Source: Chlorobaculum sp. 24CR
Lineage (GTDB): Bacteria; Bacteroidota; Chlorobiia; Chlorobiales; Chlorobiaceae
Assembly: GCF_004118635.1 (NCBI RefSeq)
Contig: NZ_SDGU01000061.1
Span: forward strand, 1-64,000
Direction: 5' to 3'
Length of the DNA: 64,000 nucleotides
Shown: one piece after another, positions 1 to 9,740 of the stretch
Layout of the letters: every line of letters starts with the position of its first letter
Position numbering within the stretch: position 1 is the first letter of the stretch
The notes under the pieces: generated by a model
The model's database searches: none
What the model was told of the DNA's origin: nothing
Seen by the model: the letters and a program-made list of their open reading frames with translations, nothing else
Made by a program: the position numbers and the translations under genes

Positions 1-24
1 GGATAAACGTCTGGGGCGGTGCGC

Positions 25-489
25 TTAGTTATACGCTTCGATCTTGACTCTGCCGACGCCGGAGTCCACGAGGTCGAGCTGTTTGGCGGCGGCTTTCGAG
101 AGGTCGATGATCCGGTTTTTGACGTAGGGGCCGCGGTCGTTGATCTTGACGAAGACCATTTTCCCGTTGTTGAGGTTGGTTACCCGCACGATGGTTCCGA
201 ATGGAAGCGAGCGGTGGGCGGCGGTAAACTCTTTCATGTCGAAGGTTTCGCCGTTTGCCGTTGTCCTTCCGTGGAATCTGCTGGCGTAAAAAGAGGCCCT
301 TCCGACAGCGACCATGAACCGGTCACCGTTGGGACGAGGCTTTGCTGTGCTCCGGGATGAGCTGCTTTTCTGAGAAATGGTGTGGTTTATGGCTCCGTTT
401 TGGCTGGCAAGAGCGCTGAACGGAGAGGCTGATATGATGAGTGATAATGCCAATGCAAGGCGACAGTACTGGGTAAAGGGTTTTTTCAT
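25..489 (-). CDS. rlpA: RlpA-like double-psi beta-barrel lipoprotein/secreted protein
   Basis: A 154-residue secreted protein of the RlpA family (septal-ring lytic transglycosylase or peptidoglycan-binding protein). Residues 1-28 form a signal peptide (MKK, hydrophobic core, then ASPFSALAS). A Ser/Lys-rich linker follows, and the double-psi beta-barrel covers about residues 60-152. Family motifs are visible: [35 protein letters not shown] and VKINDRGPY, the last carrying the usual catalytic Asp. No Cys follows the signal sequence, so it is probably periplasmic rather than a lipoprotein. There is no SPOR domain, so it is a short form. The start is the ATG at 487-489. It is transcribed alone, divergently from the TPR gene. 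Confidence 0.85.
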   Translation of the reverse strand: MKKPFTQYCRLALALSLIISASPFSALASQNGAINHTISQKSSSSRSTAKPRPNGDRFMVAVGRASFYASRFHGRTTANGETFDMKEFTAAHRSLPFGTIVRVTNLNNGKMVFVKINDRGPYVKNRIIDLSKAAAKQLDLVDSGVGRVKIEAYN

Positions 490-957
490 AATCGCATACT
501 ACTGGTTAACGCGCGGCTACCGGGTCTGATGGTGCGTATGGTTTCGGTTTCTTTCATGGGAGTGCCTTTGGTAGAGCGCTGTTTTGTTTTACGGTAATTA
601 ACTCGTGGGCTAATATAATAAAAAGGTTTTTAAAGTGCGAAATCCCGTTGTTTTACCTGATCCCGGTACGCTATAATGGTTTCTGATTATTTGTTAAGTT
701 GCTTTAATTATTGTTTTTACCTCTTTCCCTTCGCCGGTTTTTTTTGCTTGGCCGGGAGGCTGTTTTGAATAAAAGAATGGCAAAAATGTTTCGGGTTTGC
801 GTTGTGATCTGTTGCGGTTATGCGCGTGATTAACGTATTGCGGATCGGTGATGCCCGGATTTTGCGCACTGCTTTCGGGAAGCTTTTAAGCGACGCGGGC
901 TGTTGAAGTCACTCTGACGGAAACGCCCGGATCGATCATTTTCAGCAGCTTCAGCAC
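490..957. other. AT-rich divergent intergenic region with a candidate promoter
   Basis: This 468-bp gap separates the divergently transcribed rlpA-like and TPR genes. I find no credible ORF beyond an 18-codon reading frame near 777. A sigma-70-like promoter candidate on the plus strand is TTGTTT at 648-653, an 18-bp spacer and TATAAT at 672-677, about 280 bp ahead of the TPR start. That would leave a long leader. No terminator-like hairpin or known riboswitch core was recognised. Confidence 0.35.
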
Positions 958-1929
958 GTGGAAAACAAACGCACAGGGCATGCCTGCAAGCAGGCGGCCC
1001 GCTTTATGCTGGTGGCCGTGTATCTGCTGTTGGCCACTTCGGTTGCCCATGCCGCCGGGCCTGCCGACGACCTGATAGAAGAGGGCATACGGAAGGGGCT
1101 TGCCGGGGAGTACCGCGAGGCAATCGATGATTTCAGTCGCGCCATACGCCTGGAGCCGCGCAATGTGGATGCTTATTACAACCGGGGCCTTGCCCGTGGT
1201 TCAATTGGCGATCTGAAGGGCGCTCTTGCCGATTACACCAAAACCATAAGCCTCGATCCCCGTTCATTCAGCGCATACAATAATCGCGGATTCAGCCAGG
1301 CGGCTCTTGGCAGGTTTGCGGAAGCCATTGCCGATATGACGCGCGCGATAGCCATCCGGCCCGATATGGCGCAGTTGTATAACAATCGCGGCACACTCAG
1401 GATGTCGATGCAGGCGTATCTGCTGGCTATCGCCGATTTCAGCAGGGCTATCGAACTTGATCCGGCGCTTGCCGGCGCGTACAACAATCGCGGCCTTGCC
1501 AGAAATCTTGTCGGCGATCTCGGCGGTGCGGTTGCCGATTACGGCGAGGCGGTCCGGATCGATCCGCGTTACAAGGTTGCCTGGTACAATCTGGGCAACG
1601 CGCATGTGGCGACCGGAGCGGCCCGGGAGGCCGTCGATGATTACTCGAAGGCGCTGGTGCTCGATCCCGGAATGCTTGCGGCGCGAAACAATCGGGCTTT
1701 TGCCAGACTCTCCCTTGGAGATTATAACGGTGCTCTTGAAGATTTGAGCCTCGTCATATCGGCATCTCCGCAAGACGCCACGGGCTGGTATAACCGGGGG
1801 GTCGTCCGGAAGCTCGCCGGTGACCGGCAGGGGGCCACCGAAGATCTCCGGCGGGCTTCGGCGCTAGGCGATTCTTTGGCTGACGAGGTGCTTCGGGAGA
1901 TGACGGTTTCCGGTGGAGCGCCGCCATGA
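958..1929 (+). CDS. Secreted tetratricopeptide-repeat protein
   Basis: A 323-residue protein made almost wholly of TPR units, probably an exported protein-protein interaction scaffold; no partner is indicated. The N-terminus has a signal peptide or anchor (hydrophobic stretch about residues 17-32, ending SVAHA). From residue about 38 there are seven to eight 34-residue TPRs, each with the A-x-x-x-Y-N-R-G pattern (AYYNRGLARG, AYNNRGFSQA, LYNNRGTLRM, AYNNRGLARN, AWYNLGNAHV). The assigned start is GTG at 958. An internal ATG at 1006 (MLVAVYLLL) would give a more conventional signal peptide and is a real alternative. No SD sequence decides between them. Confidence 0.75.
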   Translation: MENKRTGHACKQAARFMLVAVYLLLATSVAHAAGPADDLIEEGIRKGLAGEYREAIDDFSRAIRLEPRNVDAYYNRGLARGSIGDLKGALADYTKTISLDPRSFSAYNNRGFSQAALGRFAEAIADMTRAIAIRPDMAQLYNNRGTLRMSMQAYLLAIADFSRAIELDPALAGAYNNRGLARNLVGDLGGAVADYGEAVRIDPRYKVAWYNLGNAHVATGAAREAVDDYSKALVLDPGMLAARNNRAFARLSLGDYNGALEDLSLVISASPQDATGWYNRGVVRKLAGDRQGATEDLRRASALGDSLADEVLREMTVSGGAPP

Positions 1930-2127
1930 AGCACGCCCGGAGGCGGGTGTTTGCAATTGAGGGTGAATGTGTATATTCCTTCGACTTGATTATCTGAAGC
2001 ACATGAAATCCTTTGTCATCAATCGAGCTTCCAAGCCATGTCAGGCGTTTCTCAAGCGAGGGGGATTCAGCAGCCGTAACCGGTTTTTTTGAATGAATTC
2101 TTTGCGCTAACAAGACTTTTCCTGCCT

Positions 2128-4047
2128 ATGCCGACGACATCCGAAGATTCTCATTTATCTTCTCATTCTCACTCCAGCGATACTGATTTCAAGCGTCTTG
2201 CAACCTTGTCGCTCGCCGCGCTTGGTGTGGTGTTCGGTGATATTGGCACCAGTCCGCTCTATGCGATCCGGGAGTGTTTCCATGGCGAATTCAGCATTCC
2301 CGTAACGACGCCAAACGTACTCGGAGTGCTGTCGCTCTTGGTTTGGTCGCTGCTCTTGATCGTCACGCTCAAGTATCTCACTTTCATCATGAAGGCCGAC
2401 AACGAAGGCGAGGGCGGTATTCTCGCTCTGACCGCCCTCATCATTTCGCACAGCAAGAAGGACAAGAGTGAGCGGTGGTTTCTGGTCGGCATCGGGCTGT
2501 TCGGCGCGTCGGTGCTGTGCGGGGAGGCGATGATAACGCCGGCTATCTCGGTGCTCAGCGCCGTCGAGGGGCTTCAGGTGATCGCGCCCGCATTCTCGGA
2601 TCTGGTCATTCCGGTGACCGTCGCCATCCTCGCGGCCCTGTTTCTGTTTCAGCACCACGGCACGGCTCGGCTCGGCGCGCTCTTCGGCCCTATCATTCTG
2701 ACCTGGTTTTTCGTGCTTGGCGTGCTTGGTGTGGTTAAAATTTTAGAGTATCCCCAGATTCTTCACGCCTTCTTTCCCTGGCACGGTATCCAATTTCTGC
2801 TGAACAACCAGGTTCACGGTTTCACGGTGCTCGGCGCGGTTTTCCTGGCCGTGACCGGCGCAGAAGCGCTGTACGCCGATATGGGTCATTTCGGCAGGCG
2901 TCCGATCCGGCTGACCTGGGCGCTGTTCGTGCTTCCCGCCCTGCTCTTGAACTATTTCGGGCAAGGCGCGTTGCTGCTGGCCAATCCGGCGGCGTCTGAC
3001 CACCCCTTCTACGCGCTGGTGCCGTCATGGGCGCTGATTCCGATGGTGCTCTTGGCGACGTTCGCCACGGTTATCGCCTCGCAAGCGCTCATCACCGGAC
3101 TCTACTCGCTGACGCAGCAGGCCATTCAGCTTGGCTACCTGCCGCGGTTGACGATCCGCCACACCTCCGCCAGCCATATCGGGCAGATTTACGTTCCGGC
3201 GGCCAACTGGGGGTTGATGATCGCCACCATCGGTCTGGTGCTCGGCTTCAGAACGTCGAGCAGCCTTGCGGCCGCTTATGGCGCGTCGATGACCACCACG
3301 ATGCTGATCTCGACGATCCTGTTTTTCTTCGTTTCAAGGCACATGTGGAACTGGAGTCCATTCGCCTCGTTTGGCCTGTTGGGTATGTTCCTCGTGATCG
3401 ATCTCTCCTTTTTCGGCGCGAGCATGAGCAAGCTGTTTCATGGGGCGTGGTTCCCGCTGGTGATGGGCCTGAGCCTGTTCATGCTTATGATGACCTGGAA
3501 GAAGGGGCGGGCGCTGCTGCTCAGGCAGATACAGGATCGCACGCTCACGGTCAACGAATTCGTCGAAAGTCTCGCATTGCAGCAGCCTCACCGGGTGAAG
3601 GGGCAGGCGATCTACATGACGGCCAATCCGGACGTGGTGCCGATGGCTCTGTTGCACAACATGCGTCACAACAAGATTCTGCATTCCGAGGTCGGGTTGC
3701 TCAACTTTTCGACCGAGCGGGTGCCGAGGGTACCGAACAGCAAGAAGGTGGAGGTTATTCAGCTCAGTTACGGCATGTACAAGATTATCGCCCGGTACGG
3801 CTTCATGGAGTATCCCAACATCCGGCAGGTGCTGGCCCTGGCAAACCAGCAGGGCATGAACTTCAGGACCGACGCGATCAGCTATTTCCTTAACCGGGAA
3901 AAAATCGTGACCGGCATGAAATCGAAAATGAGCAACTGGCGGAAAAAGTTGTTCGCGCTCATGGCTCGCAACGCGCTCAGCGCCACCTCATACTATGATC
4001 TGCCGTCCGGACAGGTGATCGAAATTGGCGTACAGGTGCAGATTTGA
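2128..4047 (+). CDS. kup: Kup-family potassium:proton symporter, divergent paralogue
   Basis: About 639 residues of a KUP/HAK/KT potassium uptake permease with roughly 12 membrane segments and a cytosolic C-terminal domain. The family signature GDIGTSPLYA lies near residue 37, and NEGEGG near 93 is intact. I chose ATG 2128 over ATG 2089 because the MPTTSEDSH start matches MSTTSEDSH of the adjacent paralogue, and the upstream bases are also similar. The copy deviates from Kup consensus: where the neighbour has YGDGMITP this one has CGEAMITP (Asp to Glu at residue 133), and YGASMTTTM replaces YGVAVTATM. The last ~160 residues are nearly identical to the downstream copy. It probably imports potassium, but altered ion handling is possible. 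Confidence 0.9.
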   Translation: MPTTSEDSHLSSHSHSSDTDFKRLATLSLAALGVVFGDIGTSPLYAIRECFHGEFSIPVTTPNVLGVLSLLVWSLLLIVTLKYLTFIMKADNEGEGGILALTALIISHSKKDKSERWFLVGIGLFGASVLCGEAMITPAISVLSAVEGLQVIAPAFSDLVIPVTVAILAALFLFQHHGTARLGALFGPIILTWFFVLGVLGVVKILEYPQILHAFFPWHGIQFLLNNQVHGFTVLGAVFLAVTGAEALYADMGHFGRRPIRLTWALFVLPALLLNYFGQGALLLANPAASDHPFYALVPSWALIPMVLLATFATVIASQALITGLYSLTQQAIQLGYLPRLTIRHTSASHIGQIYVPAANWGLMIATIGLVLGFRTSSSLAAAYGASMTTTMLISTILFFFVSRHMWNWSPFASFGLLGMFLVIDLSFFGASMSKLFHGAWFPLVMGLSLFMLMMTWKKGRALLLRQIQDRTLTVNEFVESLALQQPHRVKGQAIYMTANPDVVPMALLHNMRHNKILHSEVGLLNFSTERVPRVPNSKKVEVIQLSYGMYKIIARYGFMEYPNIRQVLALANQQGMNFRTDAISYFLNREKIVTGMKSKMSNWRKKLFALMARNALSATSYYDLPSGQVIEIGVQVQI

Positions 4048-4110
4048 ACGGTATCGGGTTGAGCTTTTTTTGAAATCCGAAAGGCTTACGTAACAAGACA
4101 TACCTTCGCT

Positions 4111-6024
4111 ATGTCAACAACATCGGAAGATTCTCACGGGTCTTCGCTTTCTGGCCGCTCCGATCTGAAGCACCTTGCCTCTTTGTCGCTGGCTGCGCTT
4201 GGCGTGGTGTTCGGCGACATCGGCACCAGCCCTCTCTATGCGATCCGTGAGTGTTTTCATGGCGAGTACAGCATTCCGGTTACGATGCCCAATGTGCTCG
4301 GTGTGCTTTCGCTTCTGATCTGGTCAATCCTGCTCATCGTTACGCTCAAATACCTGACCTTCATCATGAAGGCCGACAACGAGGGCGAGGGCGGCGTTCT
4401 CGCGCTGACCTCCCTGATTATTTCCCACAGCAAGAAGAGCCGGAGCGAGCGGTGGGTGCTGGTCAGTCTCGGTCTGTTTGGCGCGGCGCTGCTCTATGGC
4501 GACGGCATGATTACGCCGTCGATCTCGGTGCTCAGCGCCGTCGAGGGCATCCAGATCGTCGCGCCCGGTTTCACTCCGCTGGTGATTCCCGTGACCATCG
4601 TCATTCTTGCCGGGTTGTTTCTGTTCCAGCATCACGGCACGGCCAAGGTCGGCTCCTTTTTCGGGCCGGTCATTCTTCTCTGGTTCATCGCTATCGGGCT
4701 GTGCGGCCTGGTCGAGATCGTCAAATATCCGGCCATTCTCAGGGCGGTTTTTCCCTGGTACGGCATCGAGTTTCTCGTCAACAACCACTCCAAGGGCTTT
4801 CTGGTGCTTGGCGCTGTCTTCCTGGCCGTGACCGGCGCGGAGGCGCTGTACGCCGATATGGGCCACTTCGGCAAACGCCCGATCCGGCTGACCTGGCTGG
4901 TGCTGGTGTTACCCGCACTCTTGATGAACTACTTTGGACAGGGGGCGGTGCTGCTCTCCGAGCCTGAAAAGTCATACAATCCTTTCTATGCGCTGGTACC
5001 GTCATGGGGCATTATTCCGATGGTCATTCTGGCGACGCTCGCGACCATCATCGCCTCGCAGGCGCTTATCACGGGGGTCTTTTCGCTGACCCAGCAGGGC
5101 ATCCAGCTCGGCTACATTCCGCGCCTTACCGTGCGGCACACTTCGGCCAGTCATATCGGCCAGATTTACGTTCCGGCGGCCAACTGGGCGCTGATGTTCT
5201 CGACCATCGCGCTGGTGGCGGGCTTCGGCTCTTCGAGTCGCCTGGCCTCGGCGTATGGCGTGGCCGTGACGGCTACCATGCTGATTTCGGCGGTGCTGTT
5301 CTACTATGTCGCACGTGACCTCTGGAACTGGAAGCCCGTTCCGCTCAATCTTCTGATGGGCCTGTTCATGGTGATCGACCTGTCGTTTTTCGGGGCCAGC
5401 GTCAGCAAGCTGTTTCATGGGGCGTGGTTTCCTCTGGTGATCGGGTTTGCACTGTTCACCCTCATGTTGACCTGGAAGCAGGGGCGGAGGTTGCTGCAAA
5501 AGCAGATCGCTGATCGAACGCTCACCATCGGCGAGTTTGTTGAAAGCCTCGCCATTCAGCAGCCGCAGCGGGTCAAAGGGCAGGCGATTTATCTGACGGC
5601 CAACCCTGACGTGGTGCCGATGGCCTTGTTGCACAACATGCGGCACAACAAGATTCTTCACTCCGAGGTCGGCCTGCTCAACTTTTCAACCGAGCGTACG
5701 CCGAGGGTTCCGAACAGCAAAAAAGTGGAGGTTGTCCAGCTCAGCTACGGCATGTACAAGATCACCGCCCGATATGGTTTCATGGAGTACCCGAATATCC
5801 GGCAGGTGCTCGCCCTGGCCAATCAGCAGGGGATGCATTTCAGGACCGAGGCGATCAGCTACTTCCTGAACCGCGAAAAGATCGTGACCGGCATGAAGTC
5901 GAAAATGAGCAACTGGCGAAAAAAGCTGTTCGCGCTCATGGCTCGCAATGCGCTGAGCGCCACGGATTACTACGATCTTCCCTCCGGACAGGTGATCGAG
6001 ATAGGCGTACAGGTGCAGATTTGA
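4111..6024 (+). CDS. kup: Kup-family potassium:proton symporter
   Basis: A 637-residue Kup permease and tandem paralogue of the preceding gene, 63 bp downstream in the same orientation. It keeps the consensus family motifs: GDIGTSPLYA, LKYLTFIMKADNEGEGG, LYGDGMITPSISVLSAVEG, and GAEALYADMGHFG. Twelve hydrophobic segments occupy about residues 20-440, and a soluble C-terminal domain follows. Together the pair would give constitutive potassium uptake at low external potassium. The consensus motifs suggest this is the functional reference copy and the upstream one the divergent copy. Confidence 0.93.
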   Translation: MSTTSEDSHGSSLSGRSDLKHLASLSLAALGVVFGDIGTSPLYAIRECFHGEYSIPVTMPNVLGVLSLLIWSILLIVTLKYLTFIMKADNEGEGGVLALTSLIISHSKKSRSERWVLVSLGLFGAALLYGDGMITPSISVLSAVEGIQIVAPGFTPLVIPVTIVILAGLFLFQHHGTAKVGSFFGPVILLWFIAIGLCGLVEIVKYPAILRAVFPWYGIEFLVNNHSKGFLVLGAVFLAVTGAEALYADMGHFGKRPIRLTWLVLVLPALLMNYFGQGAVLLSEPEKSYNPFYALVPSWGIIPMVILATLATIIASQALITGVFSLTQQGIQLGYIPRLTVRHTSASHIGQIYVPAANWALMFSTIALVAGFGSSSRLASAYGVAVTATMLISAVLFYYVARDLWNWKPVPLNLLMGLFMVIDLSFFGASVSKLFHGAWFPLVIGFALFTLMLTWKQGRRLLQKQIADRTLTIGEFVESLAIQQPQRVKGQAIYLTANPDVVPMALLHNMRHNKILHSEVGLLNFSTERTPRVPNSKKVEVVQLSYGMYKITARYGFMEYPNIRQVLALANQQGMHFRTEAISYFLNREKIVTGMKSKMSNWRKKLFALMARNALSATDYYDLPSGQVIEIGVQVQI

Positions 6025-6111
6025 TACTGCATTTTCCCCAGTTTTATTTGTTTTCTATATAGTATTATGTACATTGGCATATAGAAACGGGAAAGCGCTT
6101 TCAGTATCTCG

Positions 6112-6882
6112 ATGCAAGAACTTGTCCAGCACATCGTTGGCCACCCGGTGGCATCATTGCTTGTTATTTTCAACCTCATCGTCATCGAGGCTCTCTTGTC
6201 GGTGGACAATGCCGCCGTGCTTGCAACCATGGTTCTTGACCTGCCCCGCAAAGATCGTCCTGCTGCGTTGAGGTACGGTATTTTCGGCGCTTATCTTTTC
6301 AGAGGTCTTTTCCTTGTTTTTGCCGCTTCTCTGGTCAGCATCTGGTGGCTCAAGCCTTTTGGCGGACTCTATCTTCTTTACCTGGTCTGGAGCTGGTGGA
6401 ACAGCCGGGGCGCAAGGGATGCGGGGGAGATGAATACCGAAAAGCGCAACAATCGCCTCTACCGGTTTGTTTCGGGTCGCATCGGGCCGTTCTGGGCAAC
6501 CGTGTTGTTTGTCGAGATCATGGATATGGCTTTTTCTATAGACAATGTTTTTGCGGCGGTTGCCTTCACGGATAATCTCATTCTGGTTTGTACCGGCGTT
6601 TTCATCGGTATTCTCTCCATGCGTTTTGTCGCTTATGGCTTTATACGGTTGATGGAAGAGTATGCGTTTCTGGAGACTTGCTCCTATATCGTGCTTGCTG
6701 TTCTTGGCGCGAGGCTTGTCTTCTCCTTTTTCGAGCATCTCTGGCCGGGCATGGCCATTGACGGATATCTCGAAGGACACCAGGTCGATCTTGTCATGTC
6801 GCTCATAACCGTGACCATTTTTCTGGTTCCGGTTATTACCAGCACCTTGTTCAATGTGCCGGCAAAGGAGAGCGGAGGATGA
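6112..6882 (+). CDS. TerC-family integral membrane protein
   Basis: 256 residues with about seven transmembrane helices. The two acidic TerC motifs are clear: IEALLSVDNAAVLATM near residue 23 and EIMDMAFSIDNVFAAVAF near 138. TerC/YkoY/Alx proteins are implicated in manganese export or metal loading of exported proteins; tellurite resistance is only the historical name, and no other ter genes are nearby. The gene lies 87 bp after the second kup gene in the same direction. There is no clear terminator between them, so co-transcription is possible. Confidence 0.85.
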   Translation: MQELVQHIVGHPVASLLVIFNLIVIEALLSVDNAAVLATMVLDLPRKDRPAALRYGIFGAYLFRGLFLVFAASLVSIWWLKPFGGLYLLYLVWSWWNSRGARDAGEMNTEKRNNRLYRFVSGRIGPFWATVLFVEIMDMAFSIDNVFAAVAFTDNLILVCTGVFIGILSMRFVAYGFIRLMEEYAFLETCSYIVLAVLGARLVFSFFEHLWPGMAIDGYLEGHQVDLVMSLITVTIFLVPVITSTLFNVPAKESGG

Positions 6883-6962
6883 GAAACGATATGTTTGTTG
6901 CTTTCCGAAGCAGTAATTCCCTTTGATCACAAATTTTCAAAAGCTCTTTATTCTCGATCATC

Positions 6963-7622
6963 ATGAATGCACATAGCGGATTCAATCATCGACTCAGAAA
7001 TTATATCCTGAAAAAGCACGGCTCGGTCAACGCCTTCTGCCGGGCGGTAGGCATCAAGTACCCGGCGCAGATGACCCCGTACCTCAAGGGCAAGTGCCTG
7101 CCGGGAAAAAAGATGCTTGAGCGGCTTGAAAAGGATGGCGCCGATATCGACTGGATTCTCACCGGTCATGCTGTCGGAGAGCAGGTCAGCCCTATCAGCG
7201 ACGCCTTGGCGCTCTCCCGCTACCGGATGGATATCGACAATCTGCTCCGGCAGGTGCGCATGCACATCGGCAGGTTCGAGGAGCGGCTCAAGCCGGCTAT
7301 CGAGGCCTATGCCGTACTCGACGATGAGGAGAAGATTGTTGATCTGAGCAGTTCGATCGAGAAATTCCTCGGTTTCGCGCCGGGTTCGCTTGCCGGAGTT
7401 TCGCTTTCGGAGATTCTTCATCCGGACGATTATCTGCACTTCAAGAACGCGCTTGAGCGCCAGAAGCCTCATGAGGCGGTGCTGATGTTCTATTCGCGTT
7501 TCAGGAGCGGTGATGGCGCCTGGTTGAATGTCGAGTGGAGCCTTTCGGTCAAAAGAAAACCGATGACCGATCAAAACGAGTACGCCATGATTCTGCGCAA
7601 AACTGACAACCAGCTTTTCTGA
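6963..7622 (+). CDS. HTH-PAS one-component regulator
   Basis: 219 residues. The first ~65 residues resemble a CI-repressor-type helix-turn-helix: a helix around [11 protein letters not shown], then [11 protein letters not shown] and a recognition helix, ending DIDWILTGH. That ending is typical of phage-repressor-like N-termini that precede a sensor. Residues ~105-215 form a PAS domain ([44 protein letters not shown]). No ligand-binding residue can be named. It is most simply a cytosolic transcription factor sensing a small molecule or redox state; its targets are unknown. The start ATG at 6963 has no strong SD. Confidence 0.7.
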   Translation: MNAHSGFNHRLRNYILKKHGSVNAFCRAVGIKYPAQMTPYLKGKCLPGKKMLERLEKDGADIDWILTGHAVGEQVSPISDALALSRYRMDIDNLLRQVRMHIGRFEERLKPAIEAYAVLDDEEKIVDLSSSIEKFLGFAPGSLAGVSLSEILHPDDYLHFKNALERQKPHEAVLMFYSRFRSGDGAWLNVEWSLSVKRKPMTDQNEYAMILRKTDNQLF

Positions 7623-7678
7623 CCGGTTTCGGAACGTCCGGAATGCACGATTTTCCGGATAACGGCGATACACTTCAG

Positions 7679-7713
7679 GCCTCTCTTGCCCGCGCGGCAG
7701 AGAGGCTTTTTTA
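7679..7713 (+). terminator. Rho-independent terminator after the HTH-PAS gene
   Basis: An 8-bp perfect stem, GCCTCTCT (7679-7686) pairing with AGAGAGGC (7699-7706), is followed by six T residues at 7707-7712. It lies 57 bp past the HTH-PAS stop and isolates that gene from the ArsA-like gene. Confidence 0.85.
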
Positions 7714-7816
7714 TGCTGCGCTGATTCGAGTTGTTTTTCCTTTGCCGGATGGAGCAAGAGGGTTAAGAGAACAAACTGCTTTATCCTGTGGTTTGATAAG
7801 AAAAACGGGAGTTTGT

Positions 7817-9001
7817 ATGCGTTTGATTCTCATGACAGGAAAAGGCGGAGTAGGCAAAACCTCCACGGCGGCGGCCACCGGCCTGCGTTGCGCCGAGCTG
7901 GGACACAAAACTCTGGTGCTGAGCACCGATCCGGCCCACTCGCTTGCCGACAGTTTCGATGTGCCGCTTGGCCATGAGCCTCGCAAGGTTTGCGAAAATC
8001 TCTGGGGCGCTGAACTTGATGTGCTCGAAGAGCTCGAACAGAACTGGGGCAGCGTCAAGCGCTACATGACCGAGGTGCTTCAGGCCCGTGGCTTGGACGG
8101 CGTCCAGGCCGAAGAGCTCTCCATCCTGCCCGGCATGGATGAGATTTTCGGGCTGGTCAGGGTCTTCCGCCACCACAAGGAGGGCGATTACGACGTGCTG
8201 ATTATCGACTCCGCGCCGACAGGAACCGCCCTGCGTCTGTTGAGCATTCCGGAAGTGGGCGGCTGGTACATGAGGCGGCTGTACAAGCCGCTCGAAAAGG
8301 TGGCCGTCTATCTGAGGCCGCTCGTTGAACCGATTTTCAAGCCACTTGCCGGTTTTTCGCTGCCCGACAAGGAGATGATGGATCTGCCCTATGAGTTTTA
8401 CGAACAGATCGAGGCGCTCGGCCGGATTCTGACCGACAACAGCGTCACCTCGGTGCGCCTGGTCACCAATCCCGAAAAGATGGTCATCAAGGAGTCGCTG
8501 CGGGCGCAGGCCTATCTCAGCCTCTACAACATCTCCATCGACATGGTCGTGTCGAACAGAATCATTCCCGATGAAGTGACAGACCCCTATTTTCAGTACT
8601 GGAAAGAGAATCAGAAAATTTACCGACAGGAGATCATCGACAGCTTCAGTCCGCTGCCCGTTAAGGAGGTGCCGCTCTACACCCGCGAGATTTGCGGGCT
8701 TGCGACCCTCGAAAAACTCAAGGAGATGCTCTACGGCGACGAGGACCCTTCACAGGTTTATTTCCGACAGAATCCCTATCAGATCAAGCAGACGGCGGGA
8801 GGATTCGATCTCGAACTGCTGCTGCCCGCTCTTCCGGACGAGTCGGTTCAGTTGAGCAAGAGTGGCGACGAGCTGAACATCAGGATCGGCAACCACCGGA
8901 GGAACATGGTGCTGCCGCAGTCGCTGGCTACGCTCAGAACTACGGGCGCGCGGCGGGAGGGCGACCGGCTGGTCATCGGTTTTTCGGAAAGACTTCCGTG
9001 A
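7817..9001 (+). CDS. ArsA/GET3-family ATPase with C-terminal HSP20-like domain
   Basis: 394 residues. The deviant Walker A motif GKGGVGKTS is at residues 7-15, so ATG 7817 is the right start (the frame is open upstream to 7643, but translating it would bury the P-loop). The A-loop/switch sequence [17 protein letters not shown] and [15 protein letters not shown] are intact. The last ~70 residues form the small beta-sandwich (HSP20-like) domain seen at the end of many bacterial ArsA-like proteins. Green sulfur bacteria carry several such ATPases. No arsenic genes lie nearby, so arsenite pumping is not supported; a GET3-like role in handling membrane proteins is an alternative. Confidence 0.85.
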   Translation: MRLILMTGKGGVGKTSTAAATGLRCAELGHKTLVLSTDPAHSLADSFDVPLGHEPRKVCENLWGAELDVLEELEQNWGSVKRYMTEVLQARGLDGVQAEELSILPGMDEIFGLVRVFRHHKEGDYDVLIIDSAPTGTALRLLSIPEVGGWYMRRLYKPLEKVAVYLRPLVEPIFKPLAGFSLPDKEMMDLPYEFYEQIEALGRILTDNSVTSVRLVTNPEKMVIKESLRAQAYLSLYNISIDMVVSNRIIPDEVTDPYFQYWKENQKIYRQEIIDSFSPLPVKEVPLYTREICGLATLEKLKEMLYGDEDPSQVYFRQNPYQIKQTAGGFDLELLLPALPDESVQLSKSGDELNIRIGNHRRNMVLPQSLATLRTTGARREGDRLVIGFSERLP

Positions 9002-9156
9002 ATGCGGTCGGCCCCGGATCGGCGCAGAAAAAAAAGCCTCACCGCGCTCCGGGATGAAAAAAGTGTAGAGTTTGTTTGATTTTTTTTATACACTCACGAT
9101 AACAATTGTTTTGTATAAAAGTCTATATGCCGTTTCGTCAACGGAAGGGAGGGGAA

Positions 9157-9459
9157 ATGATGCAATTCAGGGTCGGTGATTCAATCATTTATCACAAGCC
9201 GAAAAGCTCCGTGTCGCCAGGTCCGAGAGCGAGGCAGGTCTATGCCCTCGAACATGGCGAGCATTACCACTATGTGGTGGACAAGTTTTGGAAAGTGACC
9301 TCCGTCAACGGCGACGGCACGATCGAGGTGGTTACCCGCACGGGAAAAAAGCACCTTCTGCCGGTCAACGACCCAAATATCAGCAAAGCCCACCCCTTGC
9401 AGCAGCTTTTTCACAGGAAGCGTTTTCCAACTGAACCGGAACACCGCTTTTCGTTTTGA
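9157..9459 (+). CDS. Conserved small protein, SH3-like barrel predicted
   Basis: 100 residues from ATG 9157, which sits behind a good ribosome binding site (GGAGGGG at 9149-9154); the upstream in-frame ATGs at 9106 and 9127 lack one. The sequence is rich in short beta strands (FRVGDSIIYHKP, FWKVTSVNGDGTIEVVTRTGKKHLL) and basic residues. This suggests a small nucleic-acid- or protein-binding barrel. I do not recognise the family. It stands alone between the ArsA-like gene and a convergent small gene. Confidence 0.6.
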   Translation: MMQFRVGDSIIYHKPKSSVSPGPRARQVYALEHGEHYHYVVDKFWKVTSVNGDGTIEVVTRTGKKHLLPVNDPNISKAHPLQQLFHRKRFPTEPEHRFSF

Positions 9460-9481
9460 ACGGGGGGTGTTCTCCTTCTGC

Positions 9482-9715
9482 TTAATTTTCCCATTCGCCA
9501 ACCGGCTCTGATCCGGTGCGGAGGTGTTTGGCCTCCGTATCGAACCAGAGCGGTTTTTCATGCCGCAGCATACTCGCCACCACCTGGAACTCGCCAGGGT
9601 TCGTGAACAGATGGTTTTCGATGAGCTGGTTGCTTGAATCGTACAGCGCGATTCTGCCATTGTGTTCAGCCAGGTCCCAGCGGCTGTAGTAGCTCGCGAC
9701 AAGAATGTTAGCCAT
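9482..9715 (-). CDS. Small hypothetical protein
   Basis: 77 residues, MANILVASYYSRWDLAEH to VGEWEN, mostly predicted beta strand with the pattern ALYDSSNQLIENHLF. The family is unknown. It lies 25 bp downstream of the pentapeptide-repeat gene on the same strand and may be co-transcribed with it. Codon use is like its neighbours and the frame has no competing ORF of quality, which supports a real gene. It converges on the small basic protein upstream, with only 22 bp between the stops. Confidence 0.5.
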   Translation of the reverse strand: MANILVASYYSRWDLAEHNGRIALYDSSNQLIENHLFTNPGEFQVVASMLRHEKPLWFDTEAKHLRTGSEPVGEWEN

Positions 9716-9740
9716 GATCGGTTCGGCGTTGCGCCGCCGG

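Noticed and set aside
6112-6882. Tellurite resistance determinant
   Set aside because: Only a TerC-type protein is present; no terB, terD, terE or terZ genes in the window.
7817-9001. Arsenite efflux ATPase
   Set aside because: No arsB, arsR or arsC nearby; the HSP20-like C-terminus places it with the broad ArsA-like group in phototrophs.
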